A DNA stretch of 64,000 nt from the NCBI GenBank assembly GCA_950022655.1, contig OX465581.1, forward strand, positions 107,429,125 through 107,493,124, in the 5' to 3' direction. The notes below the pieces were generated by a model. It was not told the DNA's origin and searched no databases. It saw only the letters and a list, made by a program, of their open reading frames with translations. The translations under genes were made by a program, and so were the position numbers. How positions within the stretch are numbered: the stretch's first letter is position 1; each line of letters opens with the position of its first letter. This document shows, in pieces, positions 39,971 to 54,200 of the stretch. This stretch comes from Alentia gelatinosa. Taxonomy: Eukaryota > Annelida > Polychaeta > Phyllodocida > Polynoidae.

Positions 39971-40475
39971 CCCCTAAAGCTGGACACCCTTTGAAAAAGA
40001 CAGTGTTTGTCCTCGGTAAACGGAACAGGGTGAAATTATGTAAACTTGTTCTAATATTTAAACCACGCTCAGATTCGATTTCGACACTTTGTTTAATGTC
40101 ATTCTGTTCACTATTAATCGTTTGGACTAAATTAGTTCGTTATAATTTTCTTGAGCCTCAACTCTCATGACGCCTTATTTCCTTCTGTAGGTTATCAGTA
40201 ATCCATCTCCATTTCTGTTTAACATAGTAAACCTATGCTCTTTTATATAAACATATCCCCTGTTTGTAGTTTTTGAAGCCTTTGTTGGAAATAGATTTGT
40301 AAAGCATTGATGCATAATCTAGGAGGGATAATGATTTATTTACATTTTTATAGCAGCTGGCCTACCTGACTGCCTATTTTGAGATAAGAGGAACTCTATT
40401 CGATTCAACGTTTTCATTTTGTTTTTGATGTTTTCTCAAAAGTCAGTAACTCATCTATTATCACTGTTATGTAAT

Positions 40476-40841
40476 TTTATCCTACCCCTAATAAAAAACG
40501 CCATAGGTTTAACATTGACTCAATGTATTTGACGGAGCGTTGGATAAAGTGTTATTTATGCACCGAGGTGAATAAAAAACCGGACCAATCAGGGACGAGA
40601 TAACGAAAGTAGATCCGGCAGCATTGATAACTACTAACATGGATAATTACAAATATTCTCTGTATATCGGTGAGATGGGGTAGGATAAATACGAAACTGA
40701 ACTCGAGTTAGCCTTGTCAATGTTCATACCACTCTGGTCAGGTCTGCTACTCACTAAACTCGGCTAACGCCTCGTGTAGTAATACACAACCTGCCCATCG
40801 TGGCATAAACATTGACAAGGCTAACTCTAGTTTGGTTTCTA
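40476..40841. mobile_element. TTTATCCTACCCC two-module hairpin element, copy 2
   Basis: It starts TTTATCCTACCCCTAATAAA. The first module closes with GGGGTAGGATAAATACGAAA. The second palindrome runs CTCGAGTTAGCCTTGTCAAT to ATTGACAAGGCTAACTCTAG. It is very similar to 58054-58453. Confidence 0.88.
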
Positions 40842-42265
40842 CTAAATATTACATGTCGCTTTATTCATATTCTCTGAGCCATACCATAGCCATTTGTTTT
40901 TGCTAGTATTAATTGTTAATAGATTGCACTTAGACAACTCGTTCGATATGTCCAATCCTGTTTGTTGGTTTTCTGCGGCCTTGACTGCTATGGTGTCTGA
41001 GAGGGAATGGAGTAAGTCACATAAAATATAGAATTGAGTTGACCATAGTTCATTTGCAATATCATTTATATATCACATAAATCATAAACGGTACCCCATA
41101 TAACACATGTGTAACTTCAATTGGACCGCGCATAAATGATCTCATGCAGCAGGAGGAAGAGGGGAGGAGGGGCGTTCCAGTCTCCACAGTTATATGGGTT
41201 CTATGAAAAACATGACCCGGGGGGAGGGGGTGTTAAAATGGTCAAAAATAGCATGACGTCATTTATGGACAGCCTCTATTGTGTCACAATGCGTAACCCT
41301 TAACGCCAAGGTCAACATTTGAAAAACGTCATAGATATACATTTCCTAGTGTCAATAACGATGTGTTTGCCTAACTTTCAATAGCCTTATGGCGAGGATT
41401 AATATTTTCACAACTAGCCAGTGCGAACTTTAAGTTTTGTGTAATGTTCTTGTTGATCTAATACCCTTCAGCGAATCGTGCTGCCCTTTTGACTGTCACC
41501 CACTCTCTAGTGCTGCCATGGTAGCATAAACTCAATATGGATCCTGAGGCCAACAGTGTTTATCTGCTGTTATAGTTCGCAATGAGACATTAATAAAAGT
41601 GGTCATACAGGCAATGATCTCACTCTCTGATGTTTACTTTATTTTCAATTACCGGTTAATCCCATAGAATACATGTATGGAACATAGAACTATTGCTTTA
41701 GATATTATAAATTCAAATGGGCAATGTATATCATGAAGGATTTTAGCAAACGTGAATGTGTACACATGTATGCATGCATAGATAATGCAGTTTGTAAACG
41801 CACTATCAACATCCTCTGCTGGGAGTGCAAGGTGCCAGCCTGGTAGTGGTACCCAATTACTCACCACCCCAAGCATTCAGCCATTTAATATAATAGCCGT
41901 TTTCTTCGTTATTTATAGACTAAACAGACGTGAGTACACACATCGCACGCCTAAATACCTTGCGCCAATACCAACAAGAGCGCAATACCCAACAAGAGGT
42001 GCTCTAGGATTTGGTGTTGAACCGAGATAAGCCAGGTTTATGTTTGCCGCAAGCCTGGCCGCTGCCAGGAGTGAAGGTTCGAGCTCTACAAAGGAGAATG
42101 TATCAAACCGAGAGCTACGTAACTGGTCCCGCTTGAGAAATTCAACCCGAGGGGCGACCTCAACAGATTTATAGAGGTTCTCCTTCCGGCAACAACGGCC
42201 AAGTCCTCTCTATGTGCTTTTAAGTGTAAAACTCTGCTGCAAATATATCCTGATAATCGACAACC

Positions 42266-45200
42266 ATGGTTACTTTACGAGGCATCATATATGTTTTTTG
42301 TTTATTAACCACATGTTGGAAAGTGGGTAAGTTGAATTATTTTTCTCTTTAACAGTTAATTCCTATAGATTTAATGCATTCATTAACATTTTCTAATTGA
42401 TGAACAATCACATTTAGCTGATGATGGATAGCGGTGACGTCTCAAACCAACTGCTGCACTTAAACCCCACCCACCCCCTGTTCGATACCTAGCACCACTA
42501 AAGCCATTAGTCCATTACCCGTCCTCACCGGTGCTTTACCTCCTTGACCTTTGGGCCCCTTGTCCTCGGGAGGACTTCCACATTTTCTTTTGAGACAGAA
42601 AATAATTTAATACAGAAATTCCCTATTTTGATATGGCTGATATGGAGAATTTTGGCTTAAAGCCCCGTATCCACTGCCGCCGACTAAACATTCAGAGGCC
42701 CACATAAAAATTGGTGCTTCGCAGCCGTGTCGTGAGCGGGTGTTAGTGTGTGTCCGAGTGCGTCGTATGATATAAAAAAAGGTGTCAAAGCTCTCGACGC
42801 ACATCATAATGGACACAGCATCCCGAAGCAAATGTCAGTCAGCACTTCAATATAAAATAGACAATAACTGAGGAAATGTTGCACGGATGTAGGTAATTTT
42901 TTTCACCACTATACAGAACAATACTATTTTTCCAGGCACTAAAACACCATCAAATTGAAAGAAACTTTTAATCAGACTGTCAGCATTATGATTCCACTTT
43001 GAAATTATTTATCTGAGATAGACCTAATCAGATGAAAACGTATTTACAGCGCAGGATTTTCTGTATGCGTTCCACGTAACGCAAAACTCAAAACTATGGC
43101 GGAATTATGGCACAAATTGTGCCGTTCATCAGCTTTCTACGACACGCCCTACGATACACGCCGACGCTTTACAACGCAAAAGCCCAAGTCGTAGGATGGC
43201 TACGCTTTTTAAACATGTTTCGATATTGTAGTGCATGGATGTGCATCGGCGACATTTTCATTTCAAAAGATGAAATACTCAACTGAGAATTACGAGATTT
43301 ACGGATTGATTGTATGCCATTGTCTGTCATTGTGTGTCAGAAGCGTTCTCTGCTATGTCAAAGCTATCCCACCACCCCGAAAAAAGACAGTAAATGTATC
43401 ACGGATATGTTACCAATATTCGTCAAAAAGCTTTTAATCATCAGATATATTTTTCTGAATTTATATAGAAGGTGTGCTGCGAAGTATGGTTTTCTTTATT
43501 TCATTGGAAAAAAAACCAATTGATACAATTGCTATAAACCAGTGGGAACCCAGTGCTCAGTTTCTGCACATAACCAGTGAGGCCAAGCAGGTGTATATAA
43601 GAAGCCTGCTCAGCCCAGCTGGACACACTGGGGTGGAGGGACGACATGCAGTCCCTCTACTGGACTCTATTATTCTCTGTCAAGGGTTGGTAGACCTTCG
43701 GGTTTCCCCTTGGGGTGGGGTTAGAGAGTTCCGGTTTTCTGCCACAGGTTGGTAGACCTTCGGGTGGAGTCTGGGATCCCGGATATCGGCAGGGTTGTAG
43801 ACCTTACCCGGCGTTTACACTAGACGATTCTGGCCGGCGATTCTGGCATTTTGCAGCTCCTGACGACTTTCAGCGGTAAAAGCAGAGAAATCGTCTAATG
43901 TAAACGCCAAGCGCGTGGCGACTGTAGATCGTCTGATTACATTTGATTACGCAATATGGCACCACCTCACGACTATTAGACACGGTCTGACGCTGGCGAC
44001 TATTTTAAGCCGGCTTGAAATAGTCGTCTAGAGGGGCGGCGATTCTGTGAAAACAGAAGTCGTCGACCCCCTATACCTTTGACACAATACATGTGCTTTG
44101 CTTCAAGATACCAGAGGGTGGGTGGGGTGGGGGGATGAGTGGGGGTACGGGGTGGGTGGGTGTTGGGGGGTTGGGGGTGTTGGGGTGTGGGGTGGGGATG
44201 GGGATGGGGGAGCTTCTGTTTTGGGGTAGGGAGTGATTTTTTAGCATTATTTGGGTTGGGATTTATAGGGGGAATTGGGTGTGTGTGTGCTTATTTTATC
44301 TTTATTTCTTGGGATGGGGGGGGGGGGGGGGCTTTTCTTTTTAAAATCATGGGATGGTGCTAATCTTTTTGGACATATGTCGGGGGGGGGGGGGTAAAAA
44401 TTGGGGGGGGGGTGAAATTTTATTCAGATGTAAGGGGTGCATATAATGGGGACAGGGGACTGATTTTGGTAAATCTGGGGGGAGGGGGATAAATTCTACC
44501 TAAATGTTTCCTTGGAGGATTCAAACAAAAATGCTTAATATTTTTTTGGAGGGGGGGGGGGGGGGGTAGGGCAAATATTTCAGGTGCTCTTGTGTTGGGC
44601 AGGGGGTGGTTGTTTTTGTACTTTCATCGGGACAGGGGTAACTCTGTGAGGGGGGGGGGGGGGGGGCTTGCTTCATCTTTATTTTTCTATGGGGACCTTT
44701 TTATGTTTTTGTTTTTTTCAAATAATGGAATTGTGCTATTAGTTCATATATATCCTGGGGAGGGGGCTTTAATAAAAGAAATCATGGGGTGGGCATTTTT
44801 TTTAGGTGCAACTGTGGAGGGGGTGTGTGATTTTTTTATATTATATATATATATTTTTTTTTTATGGGAGGCAGGGAACTTAATCTTAGTACATCTGTGG
44901 GGGCAAATTCTAGTTCACATGATGGTCCTAATATATTTTTATTGGTGGGGGCCCTTTTTGAAGAAAAGAATTTGGGGGAGGGTTAAGCACATTTTTTTCT
45001 GTCGTGCCAACATATACACACAGAGAGTTAACTACAGGGGAAAATTTCAGGGGGGGGGGGGGGGGGCAGGAACCCCTATGTCCCTATAGACAGGTAACCC
45101 ACGGTTAACTCAATGAATCGCCTACGTCCGTTTCTACTGAAAGTCGTCAGTGTAAACGCTCAAGGAAATTCTGTGCTCGACGACTTTTGCGGTGGACATT

Positions 45201-48200
45201 GCCACCAGCTGACGACTATTGGCTGACGATCTACAGTCGCCACGTATTTAGCTGGGTAGTTGTGGTAAATCACAGCTGCGGGTTTGAGGGTGGGACCAGC
45301 ACCGGGATCGGATTCTGGACCAAAACTGTGGTGACACCCAACCACTACATAACCAAAATCTACTAGTCCATATGTATAGATACACATTAACTAGATTTAA
45401 AAAAAATATATATAGGGGCTCTAAAAATTATATTCTTGAAAATAGAGAGATTGTAGGGTGAATTCCTTCCTGATACATGCGTCTGAATGCTTCTTGTGTT
45501 GTAGCCTACATTGGGGCCATCTATGTGTAGTGGTCGCCGGCTTGTGGCCTTATGGAAGAATGCCTATCCTTGGAAAGATTGTATATTCCCTTCCCGGCGA
45601 TATGCCACCCTATGAGCAATTACACAGGTCGGTTCAGTATTTTCGGTATGTATGGACAAACCTAGTCACACAAAACAATGGATGTTTATTGCCAACTTCC
45701 CAAAATGACCCTAGTTAAATCACAACCAAAGTACAGTACCTTGGCACAGACATGCCAAGTAAAGCTGGGGAGGTTAATCCAGATACCGGAGTATTGGACT
45801 CGCCTAACCACCGAGAGGGTTTGGAAATTGCTTTCCTTCTGACATGCTCTATGACACAGAACATCTGCATCGTAGTGTCGGTGTACTGCAGAAGGTCTGA
45901 ATTCTGCATTGGTGTTGGTGCGTGTGTGGCTATACGATTATCAAACAAGCTCGAAAATTGTATGATTTTTCGTAGCCTGTCTTAGTCAATTGGCGTGTAT
46001 CGGGAGCATTCTCTACTATGAATACTCGCAAGGCATTGGTGGCGGATTCGACCAGGAAAATGTCCCTCACATGTAAAATACTCAAAAGAAAGAAAAAAAA
46101 AAATTGGAATCAGATAAAACAAAAGTGAGTGATTCTTCACCGCAAATATGGTGCTATTTGATGTTGAACTGTCCCAAATGTCATGGTATGCTACATTTGC
46201 AACAGTTTGACTTGTAATAGGGCATTTAGTATGATAACAGTGTTTGGTACATTATTTACTGGGGAAATATCATTCAAATCCATGTGATATTTTCTAAATT
46301 AAAGCGAATTATTTATCTGAATATATAGTTGCGTTGGTATTGTGGTCTTACTGCCAAAACGTACGCCGATAGCCTACGATTAGAGTTGTTATCGTGCTCC
46401 CGATACACAACGATTTTTGGCAATTATTCATCGTAGTGTACCAGGAGGGTTATCGTAGTGCATCGAGGGCTGTGGATACTGGGTATAAGTGCTCCATTCA
46501 ATCATTGATATCGGAATTATGATACTGTCATGGTTTGATTTGGAAGCAAGCCTGGAAAAATAGTTTCGTATATTTCTGGTAAAAGATCATTTATATCCAC
46601 GAAATACTTCATGAATTATTATATCTAGTCGTAGAGGAATTGATCAACGCTGTTTATGCGTACCTAGTCACTGAACAATAGATTGTGCATAGAGTGATAG
46701 TTTTCGATAGTTGTGATGATGTAAGACTAGAGTAAACATAAGAGTCTGAATAGAGGCGACCGCTGCACCTGTACACACAAGAAATATCCTGAGTCATGGT
46801 TCCTTTATGCACAGGTTATTGTATTTCATATTTTAGTGGCAATATGATACTTAATAACAATGTGGATTTTTTATTGCATATTCCAATAAAGCATCTTTTT
46901 ACAGTTCTCCACCTGTTGACATAGTGAACATTGTAAAGTGTTGTCGATATATTTCATGTTTTCTACTTTCAGAAAGCCTCAGTTATGAACGCCAAATCTA
47001 CAACACGATTTTCACCGGATACTCAACTGAACTTAGACCCCTGCAAAACTCTTCCGAGTCGCTGAGAATAGAATTGAAATTTGAACTTACCAAGATTAAT
47101 CAAATTGTAAGTATTTTAGAAATACCAACAGGATTTTTGCTGTAGAACCAATTTCCTTTCATTTACTACTTCATAATACTTCTTTAGTCACACATCTGAG
47201 TATCAAGGTATGACCTTAGAATAGTGGTGGACCACCTCTATTGAAAATTAATACCTAGTGGACCACTGTGAATCTAATATTTTACTGATTATATCTTTGC
47301 AAATCGTCTTTCATGAAATAATCAATTGCACAATTGGATGTCTCCATAGAATTGTAGGGGACAACAAAATCTATCCAAATACTTTTCTCTGTGCGTTACA
47401 ATTCAATAAAACATTTAAAAACGATTCATAACAAATTGTAATTTTTTAGACAATCAATATTATAGATATAGGATTAGGAAATCATGAATGTTGATATTGA
47501 AATATAAACCCAAACTTTTATTGAATTGTGGGTTGAATGCTGATAATTACATCACAGTCCCTCCTGACGTCAATCCTCCAGAAGGACATACCAAGGTGAA
47601 AGCCATCCTATGATTGGTTGTTATATGTGTCTGTCCCAGAAGCTATGGGGGTGCCCAGTTAGAATCAGTGGTAATCAGAAGGTCCTGTATTCAAACCCCG
47701 GAACAGGCTCACTTCTGTTTCTGTTCTGAAGGATACTAGTCTAGTGTGCACTTTGATTATATTGTGGTTTGTTAGGCTACCAGCATCAGGGAGGACACCA
47801 ATGGAGATGTCTTTCCAAAAGGAGATATTTAGGATCGAGGTCAGGACAATGAAATATTTATCAAACAGCCTGTATGGACTATTCAAATCTCCATCCTTTC
47901 CCTGTCCTTTATTCAACGCGGTTCCTCCTATGACAGTGTTAGACTGTCATATGACCGTTCTAAGATCATAAGAACTCAGACTGATGGGTGCAGCTAGCTT
48001 ATATAACTGGCAATTACCCCATATCGCTGCACGAAAAAAGAGAAGGCCGTAGTTGGGCAAATAAAATTGATTAGAATTTTGTAAATGAAATAAGGATTTT
48101 AATTGACCTTATGAATATTGATTATTAATTATGAGTCGTATATATGAATAATTAATAATATATGAAATAATAATTGACTAATAGAGTAATGAGTCAATTA

Positions 48201-51200
48201 TAGTGAATATATAATATGATAAAATATAAGAGAAAAGTCTTACAGAGTAGGTGAAGTAGAAGAGGTGTTGGTGGGTGGGAGAAGAAATGCGTGTGTGGTG
48301 TGGACGCTGAAAGGAGAATGAGGAGGGATGCTGGAAAACGGAATGGAGGTGGAGAGTGTGGTGCACCATTGGGGAGGCGCACAAGTGGTGCGCAGTGTTG
48401 AGGGGAGACACCAGGGGGGGGGGGGCAGTGACCACCCCTGACCAAATAGTCTAGTCAATTTAGGGTTTGACCCACCACAAATTGCAATACAATTTTTTTC
48501 TTCACAATACATTTCAGACAGGTCCCCAAATCAACATACTCAAAATTCGCCAAAATCCCCCTTGGGGAAATATGCTAAATTTGCAAAAATCAAAAATGCC
48601 CTTCAAAACACCTACAGCTGTGGACAAATAGACATAAAACAACTTCTAGATGGTATTTTCAAGTAATTCAAAAAGATAAACTATTTATTTTCAGGTGCAC
48701 AGTCTCATAGAATAAGTATTTACATGATTTAACTGCTCATCAAATTATGAAAAATTACATTGGTAGTTATTTACTATTTTCTAATAGGCTGTTCCCGATG
48801 TATTATAGTTTCAATGCATATTGCTTGGTTTCTAGTGCAGGCTATCACATTACATTTTCAACCAATATTCAAAAATGGTTTTTAAAAGTATTAATCTTTT
48901 GGTCAAATATGGAAGGGTTCAACATCATATATTATTGAAGATATCTTAAGATGTTCTCAATTTCAAATTCAATCTCAAATTCCTATCAGATTTGGCGTAT
49001 TTGTGATTTTCTATGGAATTTAACTTGACCTTTGACCTTGTTCTCACTTAATGATGCATGTTGGTAAAACTATTTCACAACATTGTGAGGTCCTGATATC
49101 ATTTTTAGAAATATGTGATGCAAGGTATTTTGAGTCAATTTATAGAAACTACTACAATTTGTAATTGGATATTTGGTCAAATTTTGATGAAAACATTCCT
49201 TTTAGTGACTTGACCTTGAAAGAATATTTGATTGTTGTAGAATATTAGAGTATCATGGAATATTAATCTTTCAAATATCTAAGAGATCAGTGAAATATTC
49301 TTAACCCTTTCCCTGCAGCACCCAGTTCCCCTACTTAGCATTACACGGCAGACATTGTCTGCATAAATGACCCTGCAACAGCAGGCACCTTTTTTTTGGA
49401 AAATAGCAATGTCACATGATGTGTCATGTGATTTGAGTAATTTACCTTGGTAGCTGATGATATATTGTTGTACCAAATCAAAGGTCAATATGGCGTTTTT
49501 ACTATGTCAAAATTTCTTTCAACTCAAACAATTATTTTTTTATTCATCAAATTTCGTATATAAGTACCAATGATGCCTTTATGATGCCTGGAGGCATCAT
49601 GTTGTGGTAGCCTGGGGAATGCCTGGAGGCATCATGCTGCAGTTAAAGGGTTAAAGATATGCCAAAATATGTTTCAATATCAGTGGCCTATGTATGAACA
49701 GATACCATGACCTTTGACCTGACTGTGCCTTATTGGTGCATGTTGGGGAGACATGCTTTAGGGCATTGCTAGGGTATGGAGCTGGGTATCCAAATATATT
49801 ATTAAAGTCGAAATACATCTATGTTAGAACAAGTTATAGAAACTATTGTAAATCCTTATAGGAAATATTGTGAAATTTTGGAAGGAAATATTCTATTTGG
49901 TGACCTTGACCTTGAAAAAAATCAAGATGGAGACACAGGCTAATAGCTCTATGGTGTCCCAATGGTTTTGCCAAATATCTAAGGAATCCACCAAATACCT
50001 TTTGAGAAATGAAAAAATATATCTCAATTTCAGTGGCCTATGTTCGTCTTTTGTATGAACATATCTGTTGACCTTTGACCTCGCTGTGGCTTAATGGTGG
50101 AATTCTATCTTTAGGTATTTACTAGGGTATGGTGTCTGGTATCTAAATATATCATTCAAGTTGAAATACAGGCATATTAGAACAAGTTATAGAAATTATT
50201 GTAAGTCCTCATAGGAAATTGGGTGAAATTCTGGGTGGCAACATTCCATTTGGTGACCTTGACATTGATCAAAATCAAGATGGTGACAAAAGCTGATGAC
50301 TCTATGGTGTCTCAATATATTTTCCAAATATCTAAGAAATCAACTTAATACTCTTGGAGAAATGACAAAATACGTCTCAATTTCAAAACTCTCTGAAATT
50401 TGATGACCTCTGACATTTGACCTCTAATAAAAGGTCAGAGAAAAGGCTACCATATCTGAAATGGCCAAAGTCTTAGCTTTCATTTGATATAAGAAAATTG
50501 CTGCTATACTTCCATGGAACAAAAAGCCACTTTTTCAGGAGCTGGCCACCTGACTAGTGCAAGTGAAAACCTTCTACAATAGGCATTTTGAGTGATTCTA
50601 ATGGGCATGTTGGATTTATGCAGATTAGACATATTTCCCCAAGGAGGATTTTGGTCGATTTTTAATATGGTGTTCTGGGGACCTTCCTGAGATGTATTGT
50701 GAAGAAAAAAAATTGTATTGCAATTTGTGGTGGGTTAGGCCCAAAAATGTCATAGATTGACTAGACTAAAAGGCCATGAGTAACCATTGAGGTTGCATGC
50801 ATTGGTTCGGCAGAGGTTGGTGGCCTCTGGCGGGTCATTGAGCTCCGCAGTACGAAATACTCATTAACCAACACGCACTACACCACATACACATGGCCCA
50901 CACCAACACCGCTTACTCTCGCTTCGCTGCTCATACAACACACACTGCACATATTTACTCGCTCATCGCATTTTATTACAAATATTTAGTTTTAATCAAT
51001 CATCTTATCAATACACCATTTTAATAATCTCATACATCTATGAGTATCAAAATGTATCTCGTAAAATTTTATACACAAAAATAAATTTTTATTTTCCCAA
51101 CTCAACATCTCCTCCTTAATTCGCGCCGCGTGTAGATCAATGACAGTGTCAAGACCCCGGTCCAAAATGAGGTTTTATATGAGATACACCTATACTTCTG

Positions 51201-54200
51201 CTATACACCAGATAACATTCTCGCCCATACATTCCTTTTATATGTCATTATTTGTGCATGCATCTGCAGTATGATAAGTTAAAGATCATCATCAATTTTC
51301 TGACGTAGGATATCATTTTAGTATGCAGGACAATCTTGGTAGATCGCTTACCAAAACAAGCAAATAACGATTAGAAAATAATGAGAAAGTTTTATTTGTC
51401 CCTAAAAAGCCCAATGAAGCCAGATAATATCTATAGATATTGCGTGGAGCCATATGACGCAATATCACCTACGGTCTTGCAATGTACTTGTACATTCCAC
51501 CTGGAATGAAGGCAAAGCTGTAATCAAAATGCAGAGCGTGGTTTTATGTGAAATTTCTGCCTCAGTTGTTTCAAGAATTGTCATTTAATAAGGGATTTTG
51601 GATTATACATTCATCTTTTGCTGATATTCCAATTTTTTTCTAATCTAATCAGCAGCACGTATCATTGGTAATGCTACTTACTGACCAGTAAAATAAATTC
51701 TTAAACACATTTTCAGGATGATGTCAATCAACGGATGGAAGTTGTAGGTTTCATGATTGCTGTGAGTACAATAAGTAGAAAATACTTTTGAAAGCTTCAA
51801 ATCGATCAAAGGTATACATAAAGATGAATAAAGAAGTCCTACTTGAGAATAGCATTAATAGCTCAACCCCGGCCAGTCATTCTTCAATTTAGAATATTTC
51901 TTTAAGCCTGTTTTTATTGGCCGATTATTTATCACTAATTTGCAGTCCAGTATCAATGAATCAGTGGTGGCGTAGTTTATGCATTGTTTCTACTGTATTT
52001 CCCAGGTCCACACCGATTTAATTTTCACATTAAACATTGAGGATCATTGATGTAATCAAAGCACTTTGATTCTGTGTGTCTTTGGGAAAATCTGTCCATA
52101 GTGGCCCAACTGCATAATGGATACAAAATTAGTTGGGGAGCATTCCTCTGTTTCCATTCACCGATATGGCGTCTGTATACAACTTAGGAGTGAATTAGTG
52201 TTTCCTGAATAAAGATGGGTGTCGAACAATCGGCTAATGGAAACGGGCTTGTAGCAAGCTATAAGTCTGTTGTTAAATTACTGTGAACTGTAGGGTATAT
52301 CCCTGACATATTTTCTAGATCTTTAAGATCATAATTCAGTTTGTTTACCTCTCTCTCACTCTCAATGACGGCATCTCACGCTCCATATGCAGGAATGGAA
52401 GGACGAATACTTAGTTTGGAACGCCTCTGACTACGGAGATACCGACAGGCTGGTGGTTCCGGCTACCAAAGTCTGGCTGCCAGACTTTGCCATAGTCAAT
52501 AGGTGCGTGCATTTCTATCTTTTTAATCAACCTAATACATAGTGTCCATAGAAAACACAGGGGCAGCCTGATCTACATACCCGGAGCATATAGATATGTT
52601 AGTTGCTCTGGCAAGCTGCAAATCCCGGCGCGTACAGAAAAATAATGCCTATGGAAAAATAGTACGTACATAAAATGAACTAATATGGATACTCCACTTG
52701 TCAGGAAAAGGTGGATGATAAATACAGTATAGACTGGTTTCAGATAAAAGCGGTTGTATGCTCCTCCGAGTTGCCTCTGCGCAATATCCTCGCATGTGCT
52801 CGTATATTACTACGGGTCAACTCACTACGACCGCCTTTATCTGAAACGAGTTAATGCTGTGTATGTATGTGGGGTCCCACATTTCTCTGCAATTCTTGTG
52901 ATATGCGAAATGTCCGTGTAGCATGTTAGACATTTGTACAATATAAAGCGCTAACTCTCAGACATATATTGTTCTGGTTCATACAAACATAAAAGTAGCA
53001 CCACACTGCAGTTTCCGAATGTGCAATGTTAATCAATTTCCTTTCTCTATTCTATAAGTTCCTCTTCACTATTTATAGCGCTGACACATTTTATCAAGAG
53101 TCGTTCGTTGACGACTTCCGAGTGCTCATTAGGAGCACCGGTGAAGTCATTTGGTCATTTGGCGGGAATTTCGTGGTCAGCTGTGAATTGGATCTCACAT
53201 ACTATCCCTTTGACGAACAGATGTGCTTCATACTAATAGAAAACTGGCAATACGACCAAACAGAGGTAAGTCATAATGCAGTTGTCGTATTACCAATTAT
53301 CGAAATTCAGTGAGGGGCATTTAGAATCCAACATTGCAAAGAACTACTGCATCCAAAATCAATCGCCCTAACCTTCTTCGGTATTCCCTTATATATCTAA
53401 ATAGAGAAGTGGACAAACCAACATCACTTTATTATATCGTCATCCTATAGTCTGAATGACCATATGGATTAGTGTCGAAGCACCAACATTGCTTTCTATT
53501 ATTGTCATTATCATGAAGATAGATGATTTCGCCATTTTTTTGTTATATGTACATCATTGGCAATGATGCCAAGGAATCTTCTCCTCGAAATTCCTACGAG
53601 GGCCTAACCGTAATAACATCAATGAAAAATCACTCATTATTTTACACAGGTTGAATTGGTGAACTCAACTAGTGAGGTCGAGAAGGATGAATACCATAAG
53701 AACGGCATGTGGACACTTGTCAAGACTGTGGCCCATGGTGGACTCATCTACCATGCTGCTTTTCCTGGTGTTGCATATCCTATAGTGAAGTTTGAACTCT
53801 TTATGATGCGCAAATCTGGTTATTTCGTCCTGAACATTGTGTGCCCCTGTCTCCTGTTGGCAATTCTTGGTGAGTTTTTGAACACATGCTATCCCCTCTC
53901 ATGCCTGTTTTCACAATATCAGAATGTTTCAGAGACATTTAGAACTCCATATTCCTATATACCTATGGCCGAACATTCCGTAGTTACACCACGCTACGTG
54001 GGGGGATAACTTACGTTTACTAACCAAGGCCGACGTTTACTACACAAGGCTGACGTGCAGATGAGCAATTATAAATGAATAACAATTAAAAGGTCTGAGT
54101 TACATTCAGCCTGTGGATCGTTTTCTGTAAATCAACTTACCATTCAGAATCCAAACATATCAACTACCAGTAATGTATTTCGAGTAATTGGTCATGGTCA

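Larger units (their letters stand above)
29218..42265. other. Long intergenic spacer, repeat-rich
   Basis: No exon with conserved protein similarity was found in this 13 kb between EAPP (minus) and the receptor gene (plus), which are divergent. It holds G-run microsatellite (30284-30340), a LINE relic (30600-31127), a GGCGTCCAC-ended element (32347-32631), a hammerhead-like relic (35270-35310), a pair of hairpin elements (35491-35826, 37541-37876), a small hairpin (36799-36935), a degenerate repeat (39340-39970) and a TTTATCCTACCCC element (40476-40841). Promoters of both flanking genes should lie at its ends, but no clear core elements are visible. Confidence 0.6.
48035..51120. mobile_element. 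Foldback-like element with ~550-nt inverted repeats
   Basis: The left arm, about 48035-48605, pairs in inverted orientation with 50590-51120. Matching landmarks are GTTGGGCAAATAAAA against TTTTATTTTCCCAAC at the outer ends, TAGTCTAGTCAAT against ATTGACTAGACTA, CACCACAAATTGCAATACAA against its mirror, and CCTTGGGGAAATATG against CATATTTCCCCAAGG. Between the arms are about three tandem units of 0.35 kb. It lies in intron 2 of the receptor gene. No transposase is visible. Confidence 0.8.

Noticed and set aside
44592..45089. 165-codon open frame rich in Gly, Phe and Trp
   Set aside because: It follows from a plus strand almost lacking C and made of G and T runs, so stop codons other than TGA and TAG are rare. 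There is no start context, no splice logic and no resemblance to a protein.
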